In this document: one piece after another, positions 1 to 8,740 of the stretch
Layout of the letters: each line of letters opens with the position of its first letter
How positions within the stretch are numbered: the first letter of the stretch is position 1
Origin: a bacterium
GTDB lineage: Bacteria > Bacteroidota > Ignavibacteria > Ignavibacteriales > Ignavibacteriaceae
Length of the DNA stretch: 64,000 bases
NCBI GenBank assembly: GCA_016716565.1
Contig: JADJWC010000002.1
Location: 558,001 to 622,000, forward strand
Direction: 5' to 3'
Made by a program: the position numbers and the translations under genes
The notes under the pieces: generated by a model
Told to the model about the DNA's origin: nothing
What the model saw: the letters and a program-made list of their open reading frames with translations, nothing else
Database searches by the model: none

Positions 1-1245
1 AGTTTTTATTCCTTCTACAATGAATTCGTTCAATGCACGTTTTGCCCGCATTATCGCATAATGCCTGTCGGTACCCCAGACAATAAGCTTCGCAATCAAA
101 GAGTCATAGTAAGGTGGAATTGAGTATGATTGATAGATGTGCGAATCTAATCTGATACCAAAGCCTCCTGGAAAATGCAGAGAGGTAATCTTTCCCGGTG
201 ATGGTCTGAAATTATTATCCGGATCTTCTGCATTTATTCTGAATTCAATTGCATGACCATGTGGTTTTTTAGGTTTTGCTTCTATCTCTTCTCCAGCTGC
301 AACTAGGATTTGCTGCCTGACGAGCTCAACATCATAGACAAACTCAGTCACAGGATGTTCAACTTGTATCCTGGTGTTCATCTCCATAAAATAAAAGTTC
401 TTATGCTTGTCGAGAAGAAATTCAATAGTTCCTGCGCCTTCATAATTAACTGAATGAGCCCCTCTTATCGCTGCTTCTCCCATCTTTTTTCGAAGTTCCT
501 CATCAACAGCAGGTGAAGGTGATTCTTCTATCAATTTCTGATGTCTGCGCTGAATTGAACAGTCTCTTTCCCCATAGTGGTATACATTTCCATGCTGATC
601 TCCAAGAATCTGGATTTCAATATGTCTTGGATTCTCAATAAATTTTTCAATGTAAACATCACCATTAGCAAAAGCTGCTTCGGCTTCGGTTCGTGCGGTT
701 TGGAAAGCCTTTTGAAAATCAGCTTCTTCCCAAACTATTCTCATTCCTTTTCCGCCGCCACCTGCGGAAGCTTTAATAATAACAGGGAAACCTATTTCTT
801 TTGCAAGCTCTTTTGCCCTTTCAACATTATCTATAACTCCATCGCTGCCAGGAATTACAGGAACCTGATTCTTTTTCATAGTGTTTTTAGCAAAAGCTTT
901 ATCTCCCATTGAACGGATCATGTCAGGAGAAGGTCCAATAAATTTAATATTTGATTCCTGACATATTTCGGAGAAGCTGGCATTCTCTGCAAGAAAACCA
1001 TACCCGGGATGAATGGCATCAGCACCTGTAACCTGGGCGGCAGAAATAATCGATGGTATTTTCAGATAGCTATCCTTACCGAAAGGAGGGCCGATGCATA
1101 CTGCTTCATCAGCAAAAGTGACATGTAGTGAATCCCGATCCGCTTCAGAATAAACAGCGACTGTTTTAATCCCCATCTCTTTGCAAGTACGGATTACACG
1201 GAGAGCAATTTCGCCGCGATTGGCGATTAGAATTTTATTAAACAA
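1..1245 (-). CDS. accC: Biotin carboxylase subunit of acetyl-CoA carboxylase (C-terminus cut by window edge)
   Basis: This subunit carboxylates the biotin on AccB with bicarbonate and ATP, the first half of malonyl-CoA synthesis. My translation of the minus strand starts at a TTG (1243-1245) and reads [19 protein letters not shown], the classic biotin carboxylase opening. It continues through the ATP-grasp glycine loop [14 protein letters not shown] and the [13 protein letters not shown] motif. 415 codons lie in the window; the family is usually about 445-450 residues, so roughly the last 30 are outside. AGGA lies a few bases before the TTG. It sits 23 bases downstream of accB, the usual accB-accC operon. 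The TTG start is chosen because it gives the canonical N-terminus directly. Confidence 0.95.
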   Translation of the reverse strand, partial: MFNKILIANRGEIALRVIRTCKEMGIKTVAVYSEADRDSLHVTFADEAVCIGPPFGKDSYLKIPSIISAAQVTGADAIHPGYGFLAENASFSEICQESNIKFIGPSPDMIRSMGDKAFAKNTMKKNQVPVIPGSDGVIDNVERAKELAKEIGFPVIIKASAGGGGKGMRIVWEEADFQKAFQTARTEAEAAFANGDVYIEKFIENPRHIEIQILGDQHGNVYHYGERDCSIQRRHQKLIEESPSPAVDEELRKKMGEAAIRGAHSVNYEGAGTIEFLLDKHKNFYFMEMNTRIQVEHPVTEFVYDVELVRQQILVAAGEEIEAKPKKPHGHAIEFRINAEDPDNNFRPSPGKITSLHFPGGFGIRLDSHIYQSYSIPPYYDSLIAKLIVWGTDRHYAIMRAKRALNEFIVEGIKT

Positions 1246-1268
1246 GGTTTATCCTGATATTAGTAATA

Positions 1269-1742
1269 CTAAGTCAGCTCAATTAAAAACAGTGGTTGAT
1301 TATATTCAACAGGTTTACCGTTCTCAACCAGAATCTTGACGACCTTTCCATTAACATCCGACTCAATTTCATTCATTAGTTTCATTGCTTCGACGATGCA
1401 CAAAACACTGCCGGGTGAAACAACTGAGCCGACCTGAACATAGGAATCAGCATCCGGAGCAGGTGCTCTGTAAAACGTACCAACAATCGGTGACCTGATT
1501 TCGTGAAGATTGGCTGATGTAATCTCAGCTTCAGTTGTTTGCTTTGTGGTTTCACCTGTAGGTAAAGATGTTTGCATCACAGGCTGAGCAGAAGCAACAG
1601 GAATTTGAGCTTGAGTGATTACCTGTGCATTCCTGATTTTCTTTGCAATCTTAATCTTTAAATCACCTTCTTCAATTTCCAAATCTGTAACACCACTGGT
1701 GTCAACAATCTTTACGAGTTTTTTAATTAAATCAAGATCCAT
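1269..1742 (-). CDS. accB: Biotin carboxyl carrier protein of acetyl-CoA carboxylase
   Basis: AccB carries the biotin that shuttles CO2 between AccC and the AccA/AccD transferase in the cytoplasm. The 157-residue protein has a short helical N-terminus (about 1-40) and a Thr/Gln/Pro/Ala-rich flexible linker (about 40-80). A C-terminal biotinyl domain (about 82-157) contains [12 protein letters not shown], with the biotinylated lysine at position 121. [14 protein letters not shown] matches the domain's usual first half. Length and order are typical. It lies between efp and accC on the same strand with small gaps, so efp-accB-accC is probably one operon. The partner accA is far away at 61.3-62.2 kb; no accD is seen. 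Confidence 0.97.
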   Translation of the reverse strand: MDLDLIKKLVKIVDTSGVTDLEIEEGDLKIKIAKKIRNAQVITQAQIPVASAQPVMQTSLPTGETTKQTTEAEITSANLHEIRSPIVGTFYRAPAPDADSYVQVGSVVSPGSVLCIVEAMKLMNEIESDVNGKVVKILVENGKPVEYNQPLFLIELT

Positions 1743-1757
1743 TTTCAGCCTCTGTTT

Positions 1758-2321
1758 TTAAGATTTAACTCTTTCTGAATATTCTCCTGTTCGTGTATCT
1801 ACTTTGAGTACATCACCTTCATTTATGAACAAGGGAACGTTAATTTGAGCACCTGTTTCCAGCTTTGCAGATTTTAGCGCACCGGTTGCAGTATCGCCTT
1901 TAAAGCCGGGTTCAGTTTCAATTACTTTTAAATTTATGAAAATTGGTATTTCAACCGATATGATATCAGATCCATTAGAAACAACTTCAACTTCTTCGCT
2001 TTCTTTCAGGAATTTTATTCCATCACTGAATAATTCCCTGGCAATATTAATCTGCTCATAAGTTTCATTATCCATACAAACCAGAGAATCACCTTCCGAA
2101 AAAAGGTATTGGTATTTTCTTCTTTCGACACGGACAGTTTCGACTTTCTCACCCGCTCTGAACGTATTTTCTAAAACCTTTCCATTCCTTAAATTTTTTA
2201 AAGTCGAACGAACAAACGCACCGCCTTTTCCGGGCTTTACGTGCTGGAATTCAACAATGCTGTAAAGATCACTTTTGAATTTAATAATTAAACCGTTTCT
2301 GAAATCTGAAGTATCTGCCAT
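1758..2321 (-). CDS. efp: Translation elongation factor P
   Basis: EF-P binds stalled ribosomes between the P and E sites and relieves arrest at polyproline stretches. The 187-residue protein has the three beta-barrel domains expected. The tip loop of domain I reads VKPGKGGAFVR, with lysine 32 at the position equivalent to the modified lysine of E. coli EF-P. Domain III carries ETGAQINVPLFINEGD. No modification enzyme gene (epmA, epmB, earP) is visible nearby. The retained lysine argues against the arginine-rhamnosylated type, but which modification, if any, is used cannot be told. It is 15 bases upstream of accB, an arrangement common in bacteria. Confidence 0.97.
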   Translation of the reverse strand: MADTSDFRNGLIIKFKSDLYSIVEFQHVKPGKGGAFVRSTLKNLRNGKVLENTFRAGEKVETVRVERRKYQYLFSEGDSLVCMDNETYEQINIARELFSDGIKFLKESEEVEVVSNGSDIISVEIPIFINLKVIETEPGFKGDTATGALKSAKLETGAQINVPLFINEGDVLKVDTRTGEYSERVKS

Positions 2322-2445
2322 AATAGTTTAGATATAAGAGTACCGTAAGTTCTGTTTATAATAAAATGCTGTTAAGAATAAAGAAATCTGACACTGCTAA
2401 GTTAACCAAAGAAAATTTATTATTCCGACAAAATGCCAATGTGAA

Positions 2446-3132
2446 TCAATAAATCATCGAAAGATATTTATCAACATCTCTGAAAGCGAGTGACGTTGCA
2501 TAATCTTCTTTGATTGTATTAAAAACTATTCTGGCTTCTTCCTTCTCGCCTGCTTTCAGGAAATTAATTCCTGCATTGAGCAGATAATCCGGGTTTTGCG
2601 AATTAACCGGTGATTTTTTAGATGCTTTTAGAAACAAATCTGCAGCTCTTTCAAATTCATTCTTGCTTGCGTAATAACCTGCCTGACCGGCAAGTGCAGC
2701 AGCCTCAAAGTAATCAATACTTCCGCCGTAATCGGAATAATATTTTATCGCTTCTTCATAGTTACCTAGGAATGCATAAGAATTTGCAAGATATATTTTT
2801 GCTGTTTCTCCGTTCTCGGTACCGCCATATTCTTCAACAAGTTTTTTTAAACCAATCAGGTTGGTTCCCTGCTTACCTTCAATTGCTTCAAGATAAGATC
2901 CCTGATCATACAAAGGCATTATGCGAGAAAGTTCTAATCCGGCTTTTTCGTTGCTTTGTGATTTCTGATTGATGTAGAAATATGCTGCTGCTGCAACAAC
3001 CACAAGTACACCAGCATAAAGCATAATCTTGCTTTTATATTTTTCAAAGAATTCAATTGTTGATTCATAAAGATCAAGTAAAGTATCTTTTTTTATTTCT
3101 TTCTTTGATAATTTTTTCTTTTTCTGTAACAT
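2446..3132 (-). CDS. Membrane-anchored TPR protein
   Basis: The 228-residue protein starts with a Lys-rich cytoplasmic segment (KKKKLSKKEIKK), then an amphipathic stretch. A single membrane helix follows at about 36-54 (MLYAGVLVVVAAAAYFYI), and then tetratricopeptide-like helical repeats at about 100-225 (AKIYLANSYAFLGNYEEAIK, DYLLNAGINFLKAGEKEEAR). This is the topology of the YfgM/ancillary translocon-type TPR proteins, with the repeats on the outer face of the inner membrane. The specific function is unknown. It lies downstream of the tRNA-Arg gene and upstream of efp on the same strand, with gaps of 85 and 124 bases. I assign only the architecture, not a role. Confidence 0.8.
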   Translation of the reverse strand: MLQKKKKLSKKEIKKDTLLDLYESTIEFFEKYKSKIMLYAGVLVVVAAAAYFYINQKSQSNEKAGLELSRIMPLYDQGSYLEAIEGKQGTNLIGLKKLVEEYGGTENGETAKIYLANSYAFLGNYEEAIKYYSDYGGSIDYFEAAALAGQAGYYASKNEFERAADLFLKASKKSPVNSQNPDYLLNAGINFLKAGEKEEARIVFNTIKEDYATSLAFRDVDKYLSMIY

Positions 3133-3217
3133 TAATTCATCCTTCAGTTAACTACTATTTTGATTAAAAAACCCTGCAAAAATAATACTTTTGCAGACAA
3201 CCTGCCATTAATTTTAG

Positions 3218-3291
3218 TACGCCCAGGAGGACTTGAACCTCCAACCTTTGGAACCGGAATCCAACGTTCTATCCAGTTGAACTATGGGCGC
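3218..3291 (-). tRNA. tRNA-Arg (anticodon CCG)
   Basis: The minus strand folds into a 74-base cloverleaf. The acceptor GCGCCCA pairs with TGGGCGT (a G-U closes the end), with discriminator A. The D arm is GTTC/GAAC. The anticodon stem TTGGA/TCCAA holds loop TTCCGGT, giving anticodon CCG, which reads CGG (Arg). The T arm is GGAGG-TTCAAGT-CCTCC. The 3' CCA is not encoded (CTA follows). It begins only one base after the stop codon of the PHP gene, so it is either co-transcribed with it or has a promoter inside that gene. Confidence 0.95.
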
Positions 3292-3292
3292 A

Positions 3293-4342
3293 TTAAATGC
3301 CGATTCTTATGTGATTTGTGAATAGCCAGGCTTTATTTTGATAATAAACTTCAACCCTGTAAGCACCCGGTCTTTTTACTTCAAAATCAGCTTTTTCAGC
3401 CTGGAATTCGGCTATCTCCTTTCCGTTTCTGATCAACTTTATATCAGCATTTTGAACCGGTAAAACTATGGATAATGTCACTTTTTCAGAAGAAGTAATA
3501 GTATCTCCCATATAAAATTTCTTTTTACCTGCTTTAGCAAAAAATTGAAATCCCTTGGAATTTGCATGATAATCGTTCGCTATGAATGATCTTCCGTAAG
3601 CCAGTGCTTCATAGATCGCTGATTTAGATTTTGATATCTTTTGTTTGGTATTTCCTTTTACCAGTGGTTCAGGTAGAAATAAATGAATGTGTATCGATTT
3701 AAATAAAACTTTGTAAGGGAAAATTTCCACTTCAAAAAATCCAAAAAGACTCTGCTTGTGTGCGTGAGCATCAACTCCACCAATTCCAACTACTTTTCTT
3801 TTTAAATTTAACTCATCCCAGAGTTTAAGTGTTTCAGGCGGCGGAGCTACTATCGATCTCAACGGATGCAGAAACGAAGTATACTTGTTCTGTTCAGTGA
3901 GATTTTCCATCCATTCTGACATATGATTCCAAATTTCAATTCCATCAAAATCTTCAATTGTCCAGTCGACCCAAGGGTACGGTGGATGTTCCTTTATATG
4001 ATTTCTTTTTTCATGTGGATGAGCAAGGAACCCGATACCACCTGCTTCTTTTACTTTCCTAACATACTCTTTTGCTGAGAGACGAGTTGAATATGCCTGC
4101 TCAATTCCAAAAGCAAGATAATGATTTTTATTTTCCCTGTCATTTATTTCACAACCGATCAGGCAGAGAGTTTTGCCGTACCATTTCTCAAAACCTTCCT
4201 GTAAGCCGCGTAACGTGTTGTGATCGGTAATCATAAGAAAATCGAGATCCGATTCCTCAGCAAATTTCGCTATCTCAGGAATTTCACCGGTTCCATCTGA
4301 AAAAAGCGAATGTATATGTGCAACACCAACGTATTCAATCAT
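3293..4342 (-). CDS. PHP-domain metal-dependent phosphoesterase
   Basis: The 349-residue protein opens with HIHSLFSDGTGEIPEIAKFA, the first PHP motif (HxH then SDG). MITDHNTL follows at about 37-44 and LAHPHEKRNH near position 106. GVDAHAH lies near 190. These are the metal-ligand His/Asp clusters of the PHP family, whose members hydrolyse phosphoesters using two or three metal ions. The last third (about 260-349) looks like a beta-sandwich tail ending in VYYQNKAWLFTNHIRIGI. No signal peptide is seen. The substrate cannot be inferred from the sequence. The closest named relatives would be YciV/TrpH-like phosphoesterases, but the insert and tail make a direct transfer unsafe. Confidence 0.85.
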   Translation of the reverse strand: MIEYVGVAHIHSLFSDGTGEIPEIAKFAEESDLDFLMITDHNTLRGLQEGFEKWYGKTLCLIGCEINDRENKNHYLAFGIEQAYSTRLSAKEYVRKVKEAGGIGFLAHPHEKRNHIKEHPPYPWVDWTIEDFDGIEIWNHMSEWMENLTEQNKYTSFLHPLRSIVAPPPETLKLWDELNLKRKVVGIGGVDAHAHKQSLFGFFEVEIFPYKVLFKSIHIHLFLPEPLVKGNTKQKISKSKSAIYEALAYGRSFIANDYHANSKGFQFFAKAGKKKFYMGDTITSSEKVTLSIVLPVQNADIKLIRNGKEIAEFQAEKADFEVKRPGAYRVEVYYQNKAWLFTNHIRIGI

Positions 4343-4500
4343 AGAAATTATAATGAATTCACTTCAGAAAAGTTAATTAAGAATTTGTTATGAGGAAAAT
4401 TAGGAAAATTGGATGCAACGCTATCTATACTAAGATCATCATTTCCTGAAATATTAACCAGACTTAATGATTTTTAGAATTATGCGCTTATAATGAACCC

Positions 4501-4809
4501 TTACACATTATTGTTTAATTCAGCAAAAGTGGAATATTTAGTTGAATGCTCAACAGTCATTCCGCTGATTTTGTTTATAAGAATATTTATTCTCTCATCC
4601 GTATCATCTTCAAAATTTTCAAAGGTTTCTTCAGAAACGAATATATATTGTTCCTGGAAGCGGTTTGCTTTTCCTTTGACTTCGTAAACCGAATAACTCT
4701 CCAAACCTTCAGCTTTTATTAAGGTTTTTAATTCCTTTATAGTTCTTAAATATTCTTCTCTTTTATCTTGCTGAATTTCGTAATTAATTGTGAACAATAC
4801 TTTCGACAT
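4501..4809 (-). CDS. Small conserved protein, possible dimeric alpha/beta-barrel (ABM-like) fold
   Basis: 102 residues with the pattern beta-alpha-beta-beta-alpha-beta. It opens KVLFTINYEIQQDKREEYLR and continues to YSVYEVKGKANRFQEQYIFV, FENFEDDTDERINILINKI and KYSTFAEL. The opening strand followed by a helix resembles dimeric alpha/beta-barrel proteins of the antibiotic-biosynthesis-monooxygenase type, but there is no motif that proves it. No signal peptide is present. It ends 158 bases after the PHP gene start and begins 14 bases from the dapF stop on the same strand, so it is probably transcribed with dapF. Function unknown. Confidence 0.6.
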   Translation of the reverse strand: MSKVLFTINYEIQQDKREEYLRTIKELKTLIKAEGLESYSVYEVKGKANRFQEQYIFVSEETFENFEDDTDERINILINKISGMTVEHSTKYSTFAELNNNV

Positions 4810-4823
4810 TTAGACTCCTTAAA

Positions 4824-5657
4824 TTAAAGGTTCATTTCACCGGTAAATACAATTTTTGCAGGACCAGTGAGTGACAGTTTTTTTACTTTTGAATTTTCTA
4901 CCTCAAAATTTACTAATAATTTTTCTTTTGATTTAGGAATAATTTGAATAGGGACGGTTAATTTTTTATTAACAAACGATATTAATGCAGCTGCAACCGA
5001 ACCAGTTCCGCAAGCTAAAGTTTCGGCTTCCACTCCTCTTTCGTAAGTTCTTATATGAACAATTCCATCCTTAACCTCAACAAAGTTTACATTCGTGCCG
5101 TCCGGTGAAAATTCCGGTAAATATCTAATTTCCTTTCCTATCGATTCAATCGGTACAGAATCCAGTGTTTGAAACAGTCCTTCACTTTCGTTTATATCGA
5201 TCACAACGTGCGGAGAACCGGTATCAGCAAAATGTGCATTTAAGAGTCTTCCGGCTGCTTTTATTTTGAAGTTATACTTTATTTTCTTTGGGGGGTTTAA
5301 ATAAAATTTTACTTCTGAATTATTGAGGACTTCTCCTTTGTATTCAACTTCGTTGGAAATGAATTTTGCACCAGCATCATTCAGCCTCCCTGTTTCTGAC
5401 GCATAAAAGACTGCACATCGTGCACCATTTGCACATAAGCTTCCAGTTGATCCATCAGCATTAAAATAATTCATTACAAAATTATGTTCCGATGCATCTG
5501 AAATAACGATAAGCCCATCTGATCCGATTCCATTTCGCCGGTCGCAAAGAAGCTGAACTAATTTTGTAGATACATCAAAATCCCGGTTGAGTTTTTTATC
5601 GACAATTACAAAATCGTTTCCTGCGCCGCTCATCTTTGTGAAAATAATCTTTTTCAT
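4824..5657 (-). CDS. dapF: Diaminopimelate epimerase
   Basis: DapF converts LL- to meso-diaminopimelate for lysine and peptidoglycan synthesis. With the start at 5657 the protein is 277 residues, the usual size, and begins MKKIIFTKMSGAGNDFV, the family's canonical opening. An ATG 39 bases further upstream is possible but adds an atypical tail. Both catalytic cysteines are present: C75 in GSLCANGAR and C216 in ETLACGTGS. The two related halves of the fold are intact. The neighbouring TM2 and DUF2752 genes upstream do not suggest a functional link. No strong ribosome binding site precedes either start. Confidence 0.96.
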   Translation of the reverse strand: MKKIIFTKMSGAGNDFVIVDKKLNRDFDVSTKLVQLLCDRRNGIGSDGLIVISDASEHNFVMNYFNADGSTGSLCANGARCAVFYASETGRLNDAGAKFISNEVEYKGEVLNNSEVKFYLNPPKKIKYNFKIKAAGRLLNAHFADTGSPHVVIDINESEGLFQTLDSVPIESIGKEIRYLPEFSPDGTNVNFVEVKDGIVHIRTYERGVEAETLACGTGSVAAALISFVNKKLTVPIQIIPKSKEKLLVNFEVENSKVKKLSLTGPAKIVFTGEMNL

Positions 5658-5772
5658 ATAACTATGAAATTTAACCGATGAGCTAGTAGCAAGCAATGAA
5701 ATAATTGCGAAAAAATATTTCCCCGAAAGAATAGAGATGAGGAAGACTTATAAAAAGCTTCCTCAAAAAAAA

Positions 5773-6129
5773 TCAAGCAGTATATGTTCTCATCATTGTA
5801 GCTACTTCCTGAGCTTGCTTGGTATTGTATTCGAATGCAAGTTTCTTATGATTGATCAGGTCAACGATTGTTCCGATCAGGCAAAGGCCACCGGTAAGTA
5901 AGTACAGAATTCCAAGACCAATCTGTCCTAAAACAAATCTTTGGACTCCTGCAATACCAAGAAATCCTATCAAGGTAAACAGAAGCATATTGCTAGGATC
6001 TTTTCGTCTTGACATATATGACATCGCAAACTGCTGAGCCTGGTTATCGCTCATATCTTTTATTAACATCTGTACAAAAGCCATTTCGTCTGCTTCAAGA
6101 CTTGGCATTAATTGAAATGCATTAGGCAT
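5773..6129 (-). CDS. TM2-domain membrane protein
   Basis: 118 residues. The N-terminal half (1-45) is soluble and charged. Residues 47-92 form the TM2 domain: a helix with LLFTLIGFLGIAGVQRFVLG, the conserved GIAGVQRF turn, and a second helix GILYLLTGGLCLIGTIVDL. TM2 proteins are small inner-membrane proteins of mostly unknown function. The gene overlaps the DUF2752 gene upstream by 8 bases, so the two are translated together and may form one membrane unit. Downstream lies dapF after a 115-base gap. Confidence 0.85.
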   Translation of the reverse strand: MPNAFQLMPSLEADEMAFVQMLIKDMSDNQAQQFAMSYMSRRKDPSNMLLFTLIGFLGIAGVQRFVLGQIGLGILYLLTGGLCLIGTIVDLINHKKLAFEYNTKQAQEVATMMRTYTA

Positions 6130-6475
6130 ATCTCCTCCAATTATTTTTGATGATATTGATTATTCTAAGTGTTAAGACTGTCAGTGCAAAAATTCCTAAA
6201 GGATGTGCATGGAATGAAGAAACAAAATCACCCTTGAACAAATAGGATATCGAATTGCCTAATCCGCATCCGGGACAAAATTCAATTCCGAGATTAGCTA
6301 AAGGACAGATTGTAAAATGTGATTTACCCGGTGAATGAATGAATGCGAGATATAATAAACCGACTATCCATACTAAAGCTTCAAATCCTAACAATGACCA
6401 GATCTTGAAAAATTTACTAGTGAATAAATTCGAATTCTTCTTTTCAGAAATAATATTTTCTTGAACTGTTAACAA
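6122..6475 (-). CDS. DUF2752 membrane protein
   Basis: 117 residues with membrane helices at about 28-50 (WSLLGFEALVWIVGLLYLA) and 95-112. Between them is the DUF2752 signature CPLANLGIEFCPGCGLGNS, a CPGCG motif followed by a short helix, with three cysteines. The family has no known function; Cys-pair and Gly-rich loop could bind a metal or form a disulfide, but that is a guess. It overlaps the TM2 gene by 8 bases. This pairing of a TM2 protein with DUF2752 recurs in Bacteroidota, which suggests a joint membrane role. Confidence 0.85.
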   Translation of the reverse strand: MLTVQENIISEKKNSNLFTSKFFKIWSLLGFEALVWIVGLLYLAFIHSPGKSHFTICPLANLGIEFCPGCGLGNSISYLFKGDFVSSFHAHPLGIFALTVLTLRIINIIKNNWRRYA

Positions 6476-6641
6476 TTTCCATCTAAAGATTATGAATTTC
6501 TTTTGGAAACTTAGATAATCAATTCTGTTTTAACAATTGGTGATTGATGAATGGTATGATTCTGTCGGTGAATTAAGAAGTAATGTTAATATGATTAGCT
6601 GACTTCGTCTGATAAAGACTTTGCTGGTGAAGGCTTCATTT

Positions 6642-6681
6642 TTCGTTTTACTCTCCGAAGGAGTCCTTCGGATAAAACGAA
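6642..6681 (-). terminator. Long hairpin just downstream of ssrA, likely terminator
   Basis: The minus strand carries TTCGTTTTA and TCCGAAGG, a three-base loop, then CCTTCGGA, a GAG bulge and TAAAACGAA. That is a 17-pair interrupted stem ending four bases past the encoded CCA of the tmRNA. It is followed by an A-rich, not T-rich, stretch, so it may act as a processing or protection hairpin rather than a classical intrinsic terminator. Confidence 0.55.
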
Positions 6682-6684
6682 GCC

Positions 6685-7043
6685 TGGTGGAGGTGCGGGG
6701 AGTCGAACCCCGGTCCGAAATTAAGATCCAAAGAACATCTACATACATAGTCTGTTTCTTTTTGACTTTAAGCTGCCAAACAGACAAAGATCACTTAAAG
6801 TCTGCCTGCTGTTTAATTCGCTTCATCTCCGCAGACAAAAGACTCAGCTATTCTACCTAAACGGCGTTCTTCCAAACCCCGGTAAAATAGAGAAAGGAGA
6901 ACGAGCTACGTTTTATTTACGCAGCTAAGGCGTAATTATATTCGCCAGTTATTGTTTGTTCCCAATTTTTTAACGTGTCTTCGGGGAACACGGTACGCAG
7001 TTCTAAGCCTCTTTAATCCCGTCGAAACCAAAATTTCACCCCC
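6685..7043 (-). ncRNA. ssrA: Transfer-messenger RNA (tmRNA)
   Basis: tmRNA rescues ribosomes stalled on broken mRNAs together with SmpB. The 5' end GGGGGTG pairs with the 3' CACCTCC, followed by discriminator A and an encoded CCA (6685-6687). The TTTGGTTTCGACGGGAT segment near the 5' end and the T-arm GGGGTTCGACTCCCC are the standard tRNA-like features. The 359-base length is normal for one-piece tmRNA. The tag reading frame lies at 6917-6946. No alanine-tRNA G-U check was possible beyond the acceptor: its third pair is a G-U (G3-U), as alanyl-tRNA synthetase requires. smpB is not in the window. Confidence 0.97.
6917..6946 (-). other. tmRNA tag peptide reading frame
   Basis: Reading from a GGC resume codon gives GEYNYALAA followed by TAA. 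With the non-templated alanine the tag would be AGEYNYALAA. The hydrophobic YALAA ending is the degron recognised by ClpXP-type proteases. The frame is open upstream, so the exact resume codon is an inference from tag length and from Gly-Glu tags known in Bacteroidota. Confidence 0.85.
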
Positions 7044-7085
7044 AATTGGGGAAATGCAAGAATCCAAAAATTAAATCACAAATAA

Positions 7086-7640
7086 TTACGATTTTGGATT
7101 CCAGATAGTATCAGGATAGTTTGAGACCTTATTCTCAAAACGTGAAAGAACAAAAAACAAATCCGATAATCTGTTAAGAAACATAACAATATTATCTCCG
7201 ATAGTCACTGAATTTTTTAGTGCCACAACTTCCCTTTCGGCACGTCTGCAAACAGTTCTGCATATATGAAGCAAAGCTGAACTTTTAGATCCGCCGGGAA
7301 GAATAAAGTTCCGGAGTTCTTCGAGTTGAGCATCATATTTATCAATCATTTTTTCAATCTCTTTATAAAATGATTCCGGCGTCCGCTGAATATTCAACTT
7401 AGCATTTTTTTCAGTTTCGGGAGTAGCTAAATCAGATCCGATCGTAAAAAGATAATTCTGAATCAAGGAAAGATTTTCTTTAACACCGGGATCTTTGACT
7501 TCAGTAATCGCATAGCCAATAAAAGAGTTTAACTCATCGATTGTTCCATATGCTGAAATGCGGAGTGAGTCTTTGCTGACACGTTCACCGCCAAATAATC
7601 CGGTTTCACCTTTGTCCCCGGTTTTGGTGTATATTTTCAT
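7086..7640 (-). CDS. Cob(I)alamin adenosyltransferase, PduO type
   Basis: The enzyme transfers the adenosyl group of ATP to cob(I)alamin to make coenzyme B12. The 184-residue protein begins with KIYTKTGDKGETGLFGG, the PduO ATP-binding N-terminus. It keeps the GTIDELNSFIG helix start at about 33 and HICRTVCRRAEREVVAL in the C-terminal half. It is all-helical, a trimeric fold in known members. Four bases overlap with the YgfZ-like gene upstream, so they form an operon. No cobalamin synthesis gene or B12 riboswitch lies nearby, so salvage is as likely as synthesis. Confidence 0.92.
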   Translation of the reverse strand: MKIYTKTGDKGETGLFGGERVSKDSLRISAYGTIDELNSFIGYAITEVKDPGVKENLSLIQNYLFTIGSDLATPETEKNAKLNIQRTPESFYKEIEKMIDKYDAQLEELRNFILPGGSKSSALLHICRTVCRRAEREVVALKNSVTIGDNIVMFLNRLSDLFFVLSRFENKVSNYPDTIWNPKS

Positions 7641-8740
7641 TTTAGAAAAGGCAGAGATTGAACTTCTGATTTAACAATTTTATTATCAGAAAGTTTCAGG
7701 GAGATTTGTGTTCCGTGAGTTGAATGAGAGTTTCTAATATAAGCAAGTGCAATTGGTGATTTTAGTCTATGTGATGTTGCGAAAGAAGTAAGTTTCCCGA
7801 TATCTTCTCCATTGTATTCAATAACCATATTGCCGTTATTAAATTCAATTGGTTCATTTAATTTAAGACCAACAAGTTTTTTTTGGACCTTATTGTATGT
7901 CTGTAGTCTTGCTATTACTTCCTGTCCTATATAACATCCTTTATTAAAATCAATAATCTCTTCAAGTCCTGCTTCAAGAGGGTTGAATTCATCACTTAGT
8001 TCATTTGGAGCAACAGGTATTCCGTATTCAATTCTATAAATATTATAAACTTCTTCACCAACCAGATTAAAATTGAACACACCTTTATTTTCCTGCATAT
8101 AATTGATCAGACGTTTTGAGTTTTCAAAATCTGCAAGGAACCAGAATTTGTTCTTTCCTCTTTCGCCAGGAATTTTTATCAGGAAGAAAAGAATATTTTC
8201 TGTGTGAATAATTTTAAAAGAATTAGGCTGGATCTCATTAACAATATTTCCGCAGATGAGAGTTGCGAACGACTCGGCTTGAGGACCAGTCAATTCAAGC
8301 AAGTTATATTTTAAATTTGCATCATTAACCTGAACATCATCACTGATAACATATTTTCTGATCCAGCTCATAACTTTTTGTTTAGTGATACGATCACAAA
8401 CCAGCAGCTGGTAATTATCAAAATTCATTATAGTGGTTAATCCAATTATTCTTCCCTTTTCAGTAGTGAATATGGTTTTCTTAACACCTTCTTTCGGAAG
8501 ATCCTTTACACTATTGGTCCCAATCCTGTGAACTAAATCCAGAGCATCATTTCCCTTCAACTCAATTATGCCTTCATGAGAAATGCTTCGGAGCGCAACA
8601 CCATTGTAAAGAGAATCAAGCTCTGCTTCAACATTTGTGAATCGGTTAATCACGCGGTAACCATCGATCTGAAATGAGGAAAATCCCATTGATTCAAAGT
8701 ATTCAATTAAGAGCGTATTTTTTTCGTCAGTAATAAACAT
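7637..8740 (-). CDS. ygfZ: YgfZ/GcvT-family folate-binding protein
   Basis: YgfZ-type proteins use tetrahydrofolate and support the repair or assembly of iron-sulfur enzymes such as MiaB. The 367-residue protein has the GcvT-like fold with KGNDALDLVHRIGTNS near residue 60. The YgfZ signature KGCYIGQEVIARL appears near residue 267, with its cysteine. The C-terminal barrel ends with SHSTHGTQISLKLSD. Length is close to the family norm. It overlaps the adenosyltransferase by 4 bases. A possible AT-rich promoter lies upstream (8790-8830) but was not convincing enough to list. Confidence 0.85.
   Translation of the reverse strand: MFITDEKNTLLIEYFESMGFSSFQIDGYRVINRFTNVEAELDSLYNGVALRSISHEGIIELKGNDALDLVHRIGTNSVKDLPKEGVKKTIFTTEKGRIIGLTTIMNFDNYQLLVCDRITKQKVMSWIRKYVISDDVQVNDANLKYNLLELTGPQAESFATLICGNIVNEIQPNSFKIIHTENILFFLIKIPGERGKNKFWFLADFENSKRLINYMQENKGVFNFNLVGEEVYNIYRIEYGIPVAPNELSDEFNPLEAGLEEIIDFNKGCYIGQEVIARLQTYNKVQKKLVGLKLNEPIEFNNGNMVIEYNGEDIGKLTSFATSHRLKSPIALAYIRNSHSTHGTQISLKLSDNKIVKSEVQSLPFLK

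Noticed and set aside
577..912. Plus-strand reading frame at the left edge
   Set aside because: It is the antisense shadow of accC, which is well supported on the minus strand.
6621..6860. Open frames across the tmRNA
   Set aside because: They lie inside the folded tmRNA and its 3' hairpin and are explained by it.
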